This document shows, one piece after another, positions 31,969 to 42,067 of a stretch of 64,000 bases of DNA. The DNA is from Arthrobacter sp. NicSoilB4 (GTDB lineage Bacteria > Actinomycetota > Actinomycetes > Actinomycetales > Micrococcaceae). Within the stretch, counting starts at the first letter, position 1. Every line of letters begins with the position of its first letter. The stretch covers positions 1,550,001 through 1,614,000 of the forward strand of contig NZ_AP024653.1 in assembly GCF_019977335.1 (NCBI RefSeq), written 5' to 3'. The notes beneath the pieces are model-generated. The model was not told where the DNA came from, did no database searches, and worked only from the letters and a program-made list of their open reading frames with translations. The position numbers and the translations under genes were made by a program.

Positions 31969-33495
31969 CTAGGCGGAAGCGGCGATGATGTCCTCGGCAT
32001 AGGCCACGAGCGTGCGCACGGTGCAGCCGGTGCCCTGCTTGTGGTTGTAGCCGTAGGGGCTGCCGTTGTTGAAGGACGGGCCGGCGATGTCGATGTGGGC
32101 CCAGGGGATCTGTTCGCCGTCCTTGCCCTTGCCGACGAATTCGCGCAGGAAGACGGCTGCCGTCATCATGCCGCCGTGGCGTTCGCCGATGTTGGCGAGG
32201 TCCGCGACCTGCGAGTCGAGGCTGGGGCGCAGTTCCTCGGGCAGCGGCATCGGCCAGACCAGCTCGCCGGCGCGGTCGGCGGCGGCCTTGATCGGGCCCG
32301 TGACGGAGTCCGATCCCATGACGCCGGCGGTGCGGTCGCCGAGGGCGATCAGCTGCGCGCCGGTCAGGGTGGCGACGTCGATGATGGCGTCCGGGAATTC
32401 CTGGCTCGCGGCGACGATGCCGTCGGCCATGACCAGCCGGCCCTCGGCGTCGGTGTTCAGGACCTCGACGGTCTTGCCGCCGAAGATAGTCATGACGTCG
32501 GCGGGGCGCTGGGCTGCGCCGGACGGCATGTTCTCGGCGATGCACAGCCAGGCGGTCGCCTTGACGGGCAGGCCCAGGCCCGCGAGGGCCAGCACGGTGT
32601 TGAGGACGACGGCGGCGCCCGCCATGTCGGACTTCATGTCGCCCATGCCCAGGTGCGGCTTGAGCGAGATGCCGCCGGTGTCGAAGGTGATGCCCTTGCC
32701 CACGAGGGCGATCTTGGCGGTGGCTTTGGCCGGCGCGTATTCGACCTTGACCAGGCGCGGCTGCCGGGTGGAGCCCTTGCCGACGCCGAGGATGCCGCCG
32801 AAGCCTTCCTTTTCCAGGCGCTTTTCGTCCCAGACGGTCACCTTTACGGGCAGGCCCTTGGACAGCTCCTTGGCTGCTTCCGCGAAGGATTCGGGGTAGA
32901 GGTGGCTCGGTGGCTGGTTAACCAGGGTGCGGGTGGCGTTCACGGCCTTGCCGATCAGCGCGGCCCGGTCCAGGACCGTCTTGAGGCCATTGTCGGCGGC
33001 GAGGTCGGTGACGATCACGACGTTCTTCACCGGGTCTTTGATCCCGTCCTTGGAGGAGCGGTACTCGGTAAACGAGTAGGCACCCATCGCCGCGCCTTCG
33101 GCGACGGCGGCGACATCGCCCAGTGACGAGGTCGGAAGGGCCAGTGCCACGGTGCTGACGCCGGCCAGCTGGCGGACGGCCGAGCCGGCAGCGCGGCGGA
33201 GGGCCTCTTCGGTGAGCGGCCGCGTGGCGGACACCTTGCCGACGCCGGCGAGGACCAGGACACTTGCCCCGGCTTCGGCCAGGCCCGGGAGACGGTGGGC
33301 CTGGTCGGCTGCGCCGGTGATGCCAAGAACATTCAGTGATTCCGCCAGGGCCTCGGCGGCCTTGGCCGTCAGGGGATTGCTGAGCAGGACGGGGCCGTCC
33401 GTGCCCTGCCCGACGCCGATGACGAGGGCGTCGCTGGGGGACTTCTTGAGATCCCCTGCGATTGCACTGAGTTTCACTTCGGTATTCTTGACCAC
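31969..33495 (-). CDS. pepA: leucyl aminopeptidase (M17), 508 aa
   Basis: Hexameric two-metal aminopeptidase that trims N-terminal residues from peptides. Catalytic domain motifs: KIALVGKGITFDTGGISLKP (Lys and Asp ligands), GDMKSDMAGAAVVLNTVLAL (DMAG-A; Asp ligand), IAENMPSGAAQRPADVM, and NTDAEGRLVMADGIV (NTDAEGRL signature with the catalytic Arg and Glu/Asp ligands). The N-terminal ~170-residue domain is present. I choose GTG at 33495 with AGGA 9 bases upstream; an in-frame ATG at 33540 would add 15 residues. The gene is called pepA or pepB in different genomes. It is followed about 150 bases later by the start of lpdA. Confidence 0.95.
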   Translation of the reverse strand: MVKNTEVKLSAIAGDLKKSPSDALVIGVGQGTDGPVLLSNPLTAKAAEALAESLNVLGITGAADQAHRLPGLAEAGASVLVLAGVGKVSATRPLTEEALRRAAGSAVRQLAGVSTVALALPTSSLGDVAAVAEGAAMGAYSFTEYRSSKDGIKDPVKNVVIVTDLAADNGLKTVLDRAALIGKAVNATRTLVNQPPSHLYPESFAEAAKELSKGLPVKVTVWDEKRLEKEGFGGILGVGKGSTRQPRLVKVEYAPAKATAKIALVGKGITFDTGGISLKPHLGMGDMKSDMAGAAVVLNTVLALAGLGLPVKATAWLCIAENMPSGAAQRPADVMTIFGGKTVEVLNTDAEGRLVMADGIVAASQEFPDAIIDVATLTGAQLIALGDRTAGVMGSDSVTGPIKAAADRAGELVWPMPLPEELRPSLDSQVADLANIGERHGGMMTAAVFLREFVGKGKDGEQIPWAHIDIAGPSFNNGSPYGYNHKQGTGCTVRTLVAYAEDIIAASA

Positions 33496-33801
33496 GAGGA
33501 AAGTCCTCAATTCTCTGAGTATTTTCGGCAGGAACTGCATGTTCGGCGCCCTGCCATGGAACGTAGGCCACTGCCGGTTTGAGACGGACCATTCGGGACA
33601 AGAACTATGGTGTCTTCAAGCCGTCATGGGGCCAGCTCCGATCGTAGTCTCTCCCCGGCGCGGGTGTTCAATTGAATGAGAGCTGGAGCACACCGCGATC
33701 AGGAATGCTCCCGCAGTCCGGCGTGTTGTACCCGATAACAGCGGCGCCGCCCTCAGGGCCCTTCCGGCCGCTCCCGCCGACTACGACGAAAGGAACATGC
33801 C
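33496..33801. other. intergenic region between divergent pepA and PAC2 genes
   Basis: 306 bases presumed to hold both promoters. AAAGGA lies before the PAC2 GTG at 33802. No RNA gene, repeat or distinct operator was recognised. Confidence 0.5.
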
Positions 33802-34740
33802 GTGATTGAACGGATTTCCGGCTCCTTGCTGGACCCCGAAGCGCTTTACCTGCGTGATGACGCGCTGTTCCACAGCCCCGAGCTGCGCGGGCTGAACCTC
33901 GTTATGGGATTCACAGGATTCGCCGACGCAGGACACGTCGTCAGGCAGATCACCGCCGAATTGCTGGACACCCCGGACGCCGTGAGGGTGGCCGAGTTCG
34001 ACGCCGACCAGCTGATCGACTACCGCACCCGCCGCCCGCAGATCAGCTTCGTCGAGGACCACCTGCAGGACTACCAGGCGCCGCGCCTGGCACTGTACCG
34101 GTTGGTCGACGGGCTCGGCAGCCCGTTCCTGCTCCTGGCCGGATTTGAACCGGACCTGCAATGGGAGCGGTTTGCCCGTGCCGTCGTCGGAATCATCGAG
34201 GAACTGGACGTCAACCTCGTCACCTGGATCCATTCGATCCCGATGCCCGTGCCGCACACCCGCCCCGTCGGCGTGACCGTGCACGGCAACCGGCCGGACC
34301 TCATCGAGGGCATCTCGGTCTGGAAGCCCACCGTCGAGGTGCCTGCCGCCGTCGGCCACCTCCTGGAGCTGCGGCTGACGGAGGCCGGGCGCAACGTTGC
34401 CGGCTATGTCATGCATGTTCCGCACTACCTTGCCGAAGCCGAATACCCGACGGCCGCCGTCGCCGGCCTCGAATACCTTGGTGCGGCCACGTCTCTGATG
34501 CTGCCCACGGACCGGCTCCGCGAAGCCGGCCGGGAGGTCGGACGCCAGATCGCGGAGCAGATTGACGCGTCGGAGGATGTGCAGCAGGTGGTCTCACGGC
34601 TCGAAACCCGTTACGACGAGAACGCCGAAGGAACCGTGCGGCGTTCCCTGCTCGCCGACGAGAACGACCAGCTGCCCAATGCGGATGCCCTCGGCGCCGC
34701 CGTCGAGGCCTACCTGGCCCGTAAAGAACCCGGCGAATAA
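33802..34740 (+). CDS. PAC2 family protein (proteasome-assembly-chaperone-like), 312 aa
   Basis: N-terminal fold typical of PAC2: MGFTGFADAGHVVRQITAEL, AEFDADQLIDYRTRRPQISF, LFLLLAGFEPDLQWERFARA-like strand order, and AVGHLLELRLTEAGRNVAG. A C-terminal helical extension (about 245-312) carries EQIDASEDVQQVVSRLETRY. PAC2 proteins are named after the eukaryotic proteasome chaperone; in Actinobacteria the function is unproven, and no proteasome genes are visible in this window. GTG start with AAAGGA about 8 bases upstream. Confidence 0.88.
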   Translation: MIERISGSLLDPEALYLRDDALFHSPELRGLNLVMGFTGFADAGHVVRQITAELLDTPDAVRVAEFDADQLIDYRTRRPQISFVEDHLQDYQAPRLALYRLVDGLGSPFLLLAGFEPDLQWERFARAVVGIIEELDVNLVTWIHSIPMPVPHTRPVGVTVHGNRPDLIEGISVWKPTVEVPAAVGHLLELRLTEAGRNVAGYVMHVPHYLAEAEYPTAAVAGLEYLGAATSLMLPTDRLREAGREVGRQIAEQIDASEDVQQVVSRLETRYDENAEGTVRRSLLADENDQLPNADALGAAVEAYLARKEPGE

Positions 34741-34764
34741 ATACTATTTTTTCCGTCGGCTGGG

Positions 34765-34770
34765 CATAAT
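34765..34770 (+). promoter_or_regulatory. -10 element of leaderless promoter
   Basis: CATAAT, six bases (GGGGGA), then the GTG of the MFS gene at 34777. The G-rich hexamer is adjacent to the start codon, so it is too close for a ribosome-binding site. Confidence 0.55.
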
Positions 34771-34776
34771 GGGGGA

Positions 34777-36108
34777 GTGACTTCTCCGCGTGCCTGGCTG
34801 ATCTGGATCATCGGGGTCTTCGCGTATCTCGTAGCCGTGAGCCAGCGCACCTCCTTCGGTGTGGTGGGTCTGGAGGCCACGGAGCGCTTCCAGGCCAGTG
34901 CGGCCGAAATTTCCTTTTTCACAGTCCTGCAGCTTCTCGTCTACGCCGCCTTGCAGATTCCGGTCGGCATCCTCGTGGACCGTTTCGGGTCCCGGGCGAT
35001 GATCGCCGGCGGCGCCCTGCTGATGGGGCTGGGGCAGCTCCAGCTGGCGTTCGCCGAGAACATCCCCGGCGGCGTGCTGGGCCGGGTGCTGGTGGGTGCA
35101 GGGGACGCGATGACCTTCATCTCCGTGATCCGGCTGCTCCCCATCTGGTTCGCCCCCGCCCGCGTCCCGCTGCTCACCCAGCTCACCGGAATGTCCGGCC
35201 AGCTCGGGCAGCTCTTCTCCGTGGTGCCGTTCGCCATGATTCTCCATCTGGCCGGCTGGACCCCGGCCTTCCTGACGCTGGCGGCCATGTCAGCCCTTGC
35301 CCTGGTGCTGGTGCTGGTACTGCTCCAGGACCTGCCGCCCGGGCACACCGCACCGGAACCCTCCAGCGGGCTGCGCGCCACCGGCGTCTCGCTGTCCCAT
35401 GCCTGGCGCCAGCCCGGCACCCGGCTGGGACTGTGGAGCCACTTCACCGTCCAGTTCAGCGGCACAGTGTTCGCGATGACCTGGGGCTATCCGTTCCTGA
35501 TCTCCGCGCAGGGCCTGGACACGCCAACGGTGTCGGCGCTCATGACGCTGTACGTGGCCGCTGCCATCGCCGCCGGGCCGCTTATGGGCAGCTTCGTCGC
35601 CCGGCACCCCCTGCGGCGGTCCACCATGGTGCTGCTGATCTCTGCCGCCACTGCCGCGGCGTGGGCGGCTGTGTTGATCATTCCGGGACGTTCGCCGCTG
35701 TGGCTGCTGGCCGGGCTCGTGGTGGTGCTCGCCGTCGGCGGCCCCGGCTCCATGATCGGCTTCGACTTTGCCCGCACCTTCAACCCGGCGCACCGGATCG
35801 GCACCGCCACCGGAATCGTGAACGTGGGCGGCTTCATCGCCGCCCTCATCTCCATCTATCTGATCGGACTGGTCCTGGATGTCCTCTACGCCACGGGGTT
35901 CTCCCGGGGCGAGCTGTACGGACTCGATCCGTTCCGGATCGCCCTGAGCGTGCAGTTCCTGCTGCTGGGAGGCGGGGCAGCAGCCATCCTGGTCATCCGG
36001 CGGAAAGTACGGCGGCAGATGGCAGCCCAGGGCGTCGTGGTGCCGCCCCTGCTGGCCGCCCTCGCGGAACAGCGCCGGCTCAGCTCCGAGCGGCGCCGGA
36101 CGCCCTGA
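34777..36108 (+). CDS. MFS transporter, 443 aa
   Basis: Twelve hydrophobic segments in the 6+6 layout. First span LIWIIGVFAYLVAVSQRTSF; loop 2-3 motif DRFGSRAMIAGGALLMGLGQ (D-R-x-G-x-R of the MFS consensus). A central hydrophilic loop around residues 185-215 separates the halves. The second-half motif near GSMIGFDFARTFNPAHRIGT suits the NarK/OPA-like sugar or anion transporter group, but the substrate cannot be named. It starts with GTG at an apparent leaderless promoter and has no close functional partner. Confidence 0.9.
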   Translation: MTSPRAWLIWIIGVFAYLVAVSQRTSFGVVGLEATERFQASAAEISFFTVLQLLVYAALQIPVGILVDRFGSRAMIAGGALLMGLGQLQLAFAENIPGGVLGRVLVGAGDAMTFISVIRLLPIWFAPARVPLLTQLTGMSGQLGQLFSVVPFAMILHLAGWTPAFLTLAAMSALALVLVLVLLQDLPPGHTAPEPSSGLRATGVSLSHAWRQPGTRLGLWSHFTVQFSGTVFAMTWGYPFLISAQGLDTPTVSALMTLYVAAAIAAGPLMGSFVARHPLRRSTMVLLISAATAAAWAAVLIIPGRSPLWLLAGLVVVLAVGGPGSMIGFDFARTFNPAHRIGTATGIVNVGGFIAALISIYLIGLVLDVLYATGFSRGELYGLDPFRIALSVQFLLLGGGAAAILVIRRKVRRQMAAQGVVVPPLLAALAEQRRLSSERRRTP

Positions 36109-36191
36109 TCGCGGGCGGCCCGATCGTGGATATCCCGATCGGCGGACGGCCTTGATCGTGGATTAACCTGCCTCGGCGGTTTCTCCCGGCG

Positions 36192-36200
36192 TTGTCCACA
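36192..36200 (+). promoter_or_regulatory. perfect actinobacterial DnaA box (TTGTCCACA)
   Basis: TTGTCCACA in the 143-base gap between the MFS and DUF4192 genes. It matches the Streptomyces-type DnaA 9-mer at every position. It may regulate DUF4192 or act as a DnaA titration site. Confidence 0.5.
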
Positions 36201-36251
36201 TAGGTCAACGTGCCCCTGACCCCGGCCCGCCGGCCCAGCCAAGCTGGCTTT

Positions 36252-37583
36252 ATGACAGCTCCCGATCACCTGAGAATCACCGGCCCGGAGGACATCCTCG
36301 GGTTCATACCGCATTCCCTAGGTTACTGGCCGGCCAGCAGCCTCGTGGCCATGACCATGCAGGGCAAACGGCTCGGAGCCACGCTGCGGGTGGACCTGCC
36401 GAACCCCGATGGCCCTCGGGGCCCGGGATCCGCCGGGCCGGCAGTCTTTGCCCGTTCCGTGGTGTCCTATCTGGAAGCCGACGACGAGGCGGACGGTTCG
36501 CTGCTCGCCTTCTTCACCGACTCCGGCACGGGCATAGGCACTGGCGCCGACGCCGACCCGGACGGCACGGCTTGGGCGGAACTCCTGGCAGAGCTCGAGC
36601 CGGCGCTGGCCGCCGCCGGCATGCCGGTCCGGGACGCCTGGCTCGTTGGCGCGGACTACTGGCGCAACGCCTATTGCCTCGACCCGTCATGCTGCGCACC
36701 GCCCGGAAGGCCCGTGGACGAGATCAGGAACAGCCCGCTCAACGCCGAGATGGTGTTCCGCGGCAGTACTGTCGGGGCGGCCCCGGGCACCGATGACCTG
36801 ACGGCGGCGGCGCCAGTGGATCCCGCGGTGCTGGAGGCCCAGCGGGACTGGGCGGAGCTGTTCTCCGCCCGCGCGAGGGACCAGGCGCAGTTCGCCCAGG
36901 TTCTGGACGTCTGGACCCGGGTCCTGGATGCGGCCTCCCCTCTGCCCAAACTGCCGGCGGCGCTCACCGGCTACCTGCGGGCGTCCCTGTGCTTACTGCC
37001 CTGGCGCGACGCCGTGCTGGTAATGGCGGCTGCCGGGCCTGAAGCTGCCGAGCGCGGCGCCGAGGAGTTCGGCGTGTTCGACGCCGGTGCACCGGCCGCC
37101 GGGGTGCCCGGTGCAGGGCGGGGCGGTTCGCTGCCGGAATCCGTTCCGGGGACGCCGGCGCCTGTTCCGTTGCCGCCGCTGGACGGATTCCCGCCGGCGG
37201 AGCCGCGGCGCCGGGGAGCCGGGCGCGGCAGCGCGTTTGTGAAGCAGGCACCGCCGGAAGTGGCAGGTTACGGGCAAGTACTGCTGGGGCTGGCGCCACC
37301 TGTGCCCGACTGGCACCGGATGGCCAGCCTGGAGCGGATTCTTGAGCAGCTCGGTACGGCCGGCGGCGAGGCCGGAACCGCCGCACTGACCGGGCGGGGC
37401 TGGATTGAGTGGTGCCGGGGCAAGGGGTCCTACGCCCACGCTTTGTTCAGCCGCGCGGGCGAGGAACACCCGGGTTACCGCCTGGCTGCACTGCTGGACG
37501 AGCTCGCAAGCCGCGGGACGCTCTGCGGCTGGGCGGGCAGGAGGGAGACGGCCTGGCAGCGGTTCAACCCGGATGTGGCCTGA
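36252..37583 (+). CDS. DUF4192 domain-containing protein, 443 aa
   Basis: N-terminal DUF4192 segment begins TAPDHLRITGPEDILGFIPH, then LGYWPASSLVAMTMQGKRLG, the recognisable family start. It has an Asp/Gly-rich loop (GTGIGTGADADPDG), a cysteine pair in CLDPSCCAPP and a Pro/Ala-rich insert (about 300-345). DUF4192 proteins are largely restricted to Actinobacteria and lie near the principal sigma factor gene here. The function is unknown. The ATG at 36252 has a CAAGCT hexamer 6 bases upstream, a weak match to the leaderless pattern. Confidence 0.88.
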   Translation: MTAPDHLRITGPEDILGFIPHSLGYWPASSLVAMTMQGKRLGATLRVDLPNPDGPRGPGSAGPAVFARSVVSYLEADDEADGSLLAFFTDSGTGIGTGADADPDGTAWAELLAELEPALAAAGMPVRDAWLVGADYWRNAYCLDPSCCAPPGRPVDEIRNSPLNAEMVFRGSTVGAAPGTDDLTAAAPVDPAVLEAQRDWAELFSARARDQAQFAQVLDVWTRVLDAASPLPKLPAALTGYLRASLCLLPWRDAVLVMAAAGPEAAERGAEEFGVFDAGAPAAGVPGAGRGGSLPESVPGTPAPVPLPPLDGFPPAEPRRRGAGRGSAFVKQAPPEVAGYGQVLLGLAPPVPDWHRMASLERILEQLGTAGGEAGTAALTGRGWIEWCRGKGSYAHALFSRAGEEHPGYRLAALLDELASRGTLCGWAGRRETAWQRFNPDVA

Positions 37584-37697
37584 CGCAAAGCCGTAGCGGG
37601 GGCGGCGAGCGGAGTCGATTCTGAAAATCGTGAGACAATGGTTGCCGAGACCCGGTTGGGTCCGTGTATTAAGTGCTTGTAGTCGACCTTGGAAACA

Positions 37698-37724
37698 GGG
37701 AACATTACGGTCGCCCCAGGAGTT
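37698..37724 (+). promoter_or_regulatory. candidate SigR/SigH-type ECF promoter upstream of sigA
   Basis: GGGAAC-N18-GTT, in the SigR (Streptomyces) / SigH (Mycobacterium, Corynebacterium) pattern with exact N18 spacing, 116 bases before the sigA start. The pattern is short, so chance cannot be excluded, but its place upstream of the principal sigma gene matches the SigR-dependent hrdB promoter known in Streptomyces. Confidence 0.45.
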
Positions 37725-37839
37725 CTACTTAGTGGCTCTGCTGGTCGTGATTGCACCTGATGGAAAACACGGACTTGACAGGGTCATAGTGGTGTTGCCC
37801 GTATGGTGATTCCACAGACCGCCGCTAGAAAGGTTTTCT

Positions 37840-39177
37840 GTGACCCCGTCTTCCGCGAAGAAGGAACCCGCCGACCAGGCCGTATTGTCCCCTGAGGAGA
37901 AGAAGGCGGCGACGAGCGCCAAGCGCGCTGCCACGCGCGCAGCCAACAAGGCTGTCAAAGACGCAGCCTTGGCCGAAGGTGACGACACCGCATCGGCAGT
38001 CGCCAAGCCTGAACCCAAGAAGCGCGGGCCCAAGCCCGGCGCTAAAGCCGCGGCTCAGGCCGCCGGCAAAGCCGCGAACGGTGACGACGACGCCGACGAC
38101 GATGTCGAGGTTGACCTCGACGATGTCGTCGTCGAGGCCGTTGAGATTGGTGAAGACGGCGAGGAGATCCCTGGCAAGGCCGCCACAGCCGCCACCGGCT
38201 CCGGCTTTGTCTACTCCGATGCCGACGACGACGACGCCCCGGTGCAGCAGGTCATGTCCGCCGGCGCCACCGCCGATCCGGTCAAGGACTACCTGAAGCA
38301 GATCGGCAAGGTCGCCCTGCTGAACGCCGAGCAGGAAGTCGACCTCGCCCTGCGCATTGAGGCCGGTCTCTTTGCCGAGGAAAAGATTGCGGCCGACGAC
38401 GGGTCCATGGACCCCAAGCTCAAGCGTGAGCTCGAATTCGTCATCCACGACGGGAAGCGTGCCAAGAACCACCTGCTGGAGGCCAACCTCCGCCTCGTGG
38501 TCTCGCTGGCCAAGCGCTATACGGGCCGCGGCATGCTCTTCCTGGACCTGATTCAGGAAGGCAACCTGGGCCTGATCCGTGCTGTCGAGAAGTTCGACTA
38601 CACCAAGGGCTTCAAGTTCTCCACCTACGCCACCTGGTGGATCCGGCAGGCCATCACCCGAGCCATGGCCGACCAGGCCCGCACCATCCGTATCCCGGTG
38701 CACATGGTGGAAGTCATCAACAAGCTCGCCCGGGTGCAGCGCCAGATGCTGCAGGACCTCGGTCGCGAACCCACCCCGGAAGAGCTGGCCCTCGAGCTGG
38801 ACATGACGCCCGAGAAGGTCGTCGAGGTCCAGAAGTACGGCCGTGAGCCAATCTCCCTGCACACCCCGCTGGGTGAGGACGGCGACTCGGAATTCGGTGA
38901 CCTCATCGAGGACTCCGAGGCCGTGGTCCCGGCCGACGCCGTGAGCTTCACCCTGCTGCAGGAACAGCTCCACTCGGTGCTGGACACCCTCTCCGAGCGC
39001 GAGGCCGGTGTGGTCGCGATGCGCTTCGGGCTGACCGACGGACAGCCGAAGACTTTAGACGAAATCGGCAAGGTCTACGGCGTCACCCGTGAGCGGATCC
39101 GCCAGATCGAATCCAAGACCATGTCCAAGCTGCGGCACCCGTCGCGGTCTCAGGTCCTCCGGGACTACCTGGACTAG
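37840..39177 (+). CDS. sigA: RNA polymerase principal sigma factor, 445 aa
   Basis: Housekeeping sigma-70. An N-terminal Lys/Ala-rich and then very acidic tract (about 1-145; [19 protein letters not shown]) is in the position of region 1.1. Region 1.2 begins [20 protein letters not shown]. Region 2 is [17 protein letters not shown], then [20 protein letters not shown] and [20 protein letters not shown] (2.3/2.4). Region 3 contains [20 protein letters not shown]. Region 4 contains [23 protein letters not shown] start with AGAAAGG upstream. The leader is unusually long, with a SigR/H-type candidate promoter. It is followed by two terminators. Confidence 0.98.
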   Translation: MTPSSAKKEPADQAVLSPEEKKAATSAKRAATRAANKAVKDAALAEGDDTASAVAKPEPKKRGPKPGAKAAAQAAGKAANGDDDADDDVEVDLDDVVVEAVEIGEDGEEIPGKAATAATGSGFVYSDADDDDAPVQQVMSAGATADPVKDYLKQIGKVALLNAEQEVDLALRIEAGLFAEEKIAADDGSMDPKLKRELEFVIHDGKRAKNHLLEANLRLVVSLAKRYTGRGMLFLDLIQEGNLGLIRAVEKFDYTKGFKFSTYATWWIRQAITRAMADQARTIRIPVHMVEVINKLARVQRQMLQDLGREPTPEELALELDMTPEKVVEVQKYGREPISLHTPLGEDGDSEFGDLIEDSEAVVPADAVSFTLLQEQLHSVLDTLSEREAGVVAMRFGLTDGQPKTLDEIGKVYGVTRERIRQIESKTMSKLRHPSRSQVLRDYLD

Positions 39178-39187
39178 GCGCGCACCA

Positions 39188-39253
39188 AACAACGCGGGGT
39201 CACTTCCGGCCCATCCTCCGAAGAGGACGGGCCGGAAGTGACCCCGCGTTGTT
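39188..39253. terminator. very strong hairpin terminator after sigA
   Basis: Perfect 25-bp inverted repeat (39188-39212, 39229-39253), then one A-C mismatch and a further 5-bp stem closed by a CGAA tetraloop; in all about 30 paired positions. It begins 11 bases after the sigA stop. The stem shows no drift, which suggests selection. Confidence 0.9.
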
Positions 39254-39276
39254 CGTTAAAGGCCCAGTTAAAGCGG

Positions 39277-39308
39277 AAAGAGCCCCTCCGGAATCGGAAG
39301 GGCTCTTT
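39277..39308. terminator. second terminator (sigA / DUF7455 gap)
   Basis: 14-bp stem with one mismatch (39277-39290, 39295-39308), GAAT loop, ending GCTCTTTCTC on the plus strand and AAAG on the other side. It serves sigA read-through and the converging DUF7455 gene. Confidence 0.8.
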
Positions 39309-39333
39309 CTCGTAGGGTCTAAGGGACCGGACT

Positions 39334-39555
39334 CTAGTCGACCGGAACCGGCGGCTTCTCGTGAAGACGAGCCGTCTCGTCGTGCCAGTCGGAACTGAGC
39401 GGCCTGAGCGTCGGTTCGACGGCACGGGCATGGTGGCCGCAGAAAAGAAGCTCACCGCCGGAGGCGCCGAGAACAACCCGGACATACGCCTGTGCTCCGC
39501 AACGATCGCACCGGTCGACGGTGGTGAGTGTGCGGTCCGCAACTGCTGTTGTCAT
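39334..39555 (-). CDS. DUF7455 zinc-ribbon-like protein, 73 aa
   Basis: A single small domain with CDRCGAQAYV and FCGHHARAV, a C-x2-C ... C-x2-H arrangement suited to one zinc. Homologues sit next to the principal sigma gene across Actinobacteria (DUF7455 family); the function is unknown. AAGGAGG sits 6 bases before the ATG, one of the best ribosome-binding sites in the window. The upstream region on the minus strand has AT-rich TATATAGG and TATACC hexamers for a promoter. It converges with sigA. Confidence 0.9.
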   Translation of the reverse strand: MTTAVADRTLTTVDRCDRCGAQAYVRVVLGASGGELLFCGHHARAVEPTLRPLSSDWHDETARLHEKPPVPVD

Positions 39556-39793
39556 GTTCGGCCTCCTTGGTAGATCGGTATACCTATATAACCAGCATTC
39601 GCAGCCAAACCATGGCTGGGATGGCCCACTTTCGCTGTGCGCGTATCACGTCTCGGTAACGGGTTCCCCGGCGTGGGGCCCCCGGGGAGTGGCATCACGC
39701 CGGACGGCGGCACTCCGACTACCCTAGGAAGAGCGCCAATTAGCTTTGCCCGTCCTATGGGGACGGTCCCGTTCCTGAAGGAGTCTCCGCCCC

Positions 39794-41902
<2,109 letters not shown>

Positions 41903-42012
41903 CACCCTGCGTGGCCCGGAACAGCGGGCGAATTGTCAGGGTCTGTTCGGATTGGCGCCAGTGCCGAAATACCCTCTAACCCGCTATCCCTCCTTCCGAT
42001 AGTGTCGTCTCA

Positions 42013-42057
42013 CGGCCCCGGGCAATGACGCCCGGGGCTGGATTCCGCAGCAATCCA
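42013..42057 (+). other. structured 5' leader of the M28 peptidase gene
   Basis: Two consecutive hairpins: GCCCCGGGC / GCCCGGGGC (about 42014-42038), then TGGATT / AATCCA (42039-42044 and 42052-42057), the second abutting the GGAG ribosome-binding site at 42058. A GATAGT hexamer near 41998 could be the -10 that makes this RNA leader. No known riboswitch class was recognised. Confidence 0.45.
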
Positions 42058-42067
42058 GGAGACCCCT

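Noticed and set aside
36240..36245. CAAGCT as a leaderless -10 for DUF4192
   Set aside because: The spacing to the ATG at 36252 fits, but the hexamer is a weak match (C at position 1), so it was not listed as a site.
37775..37807. TTGACA followed by TATGGT before sigA as a housekeeping promoter
   Set aside because: The spacer is 21 bases, outside the 16-18 range, so the pair is not convincing.
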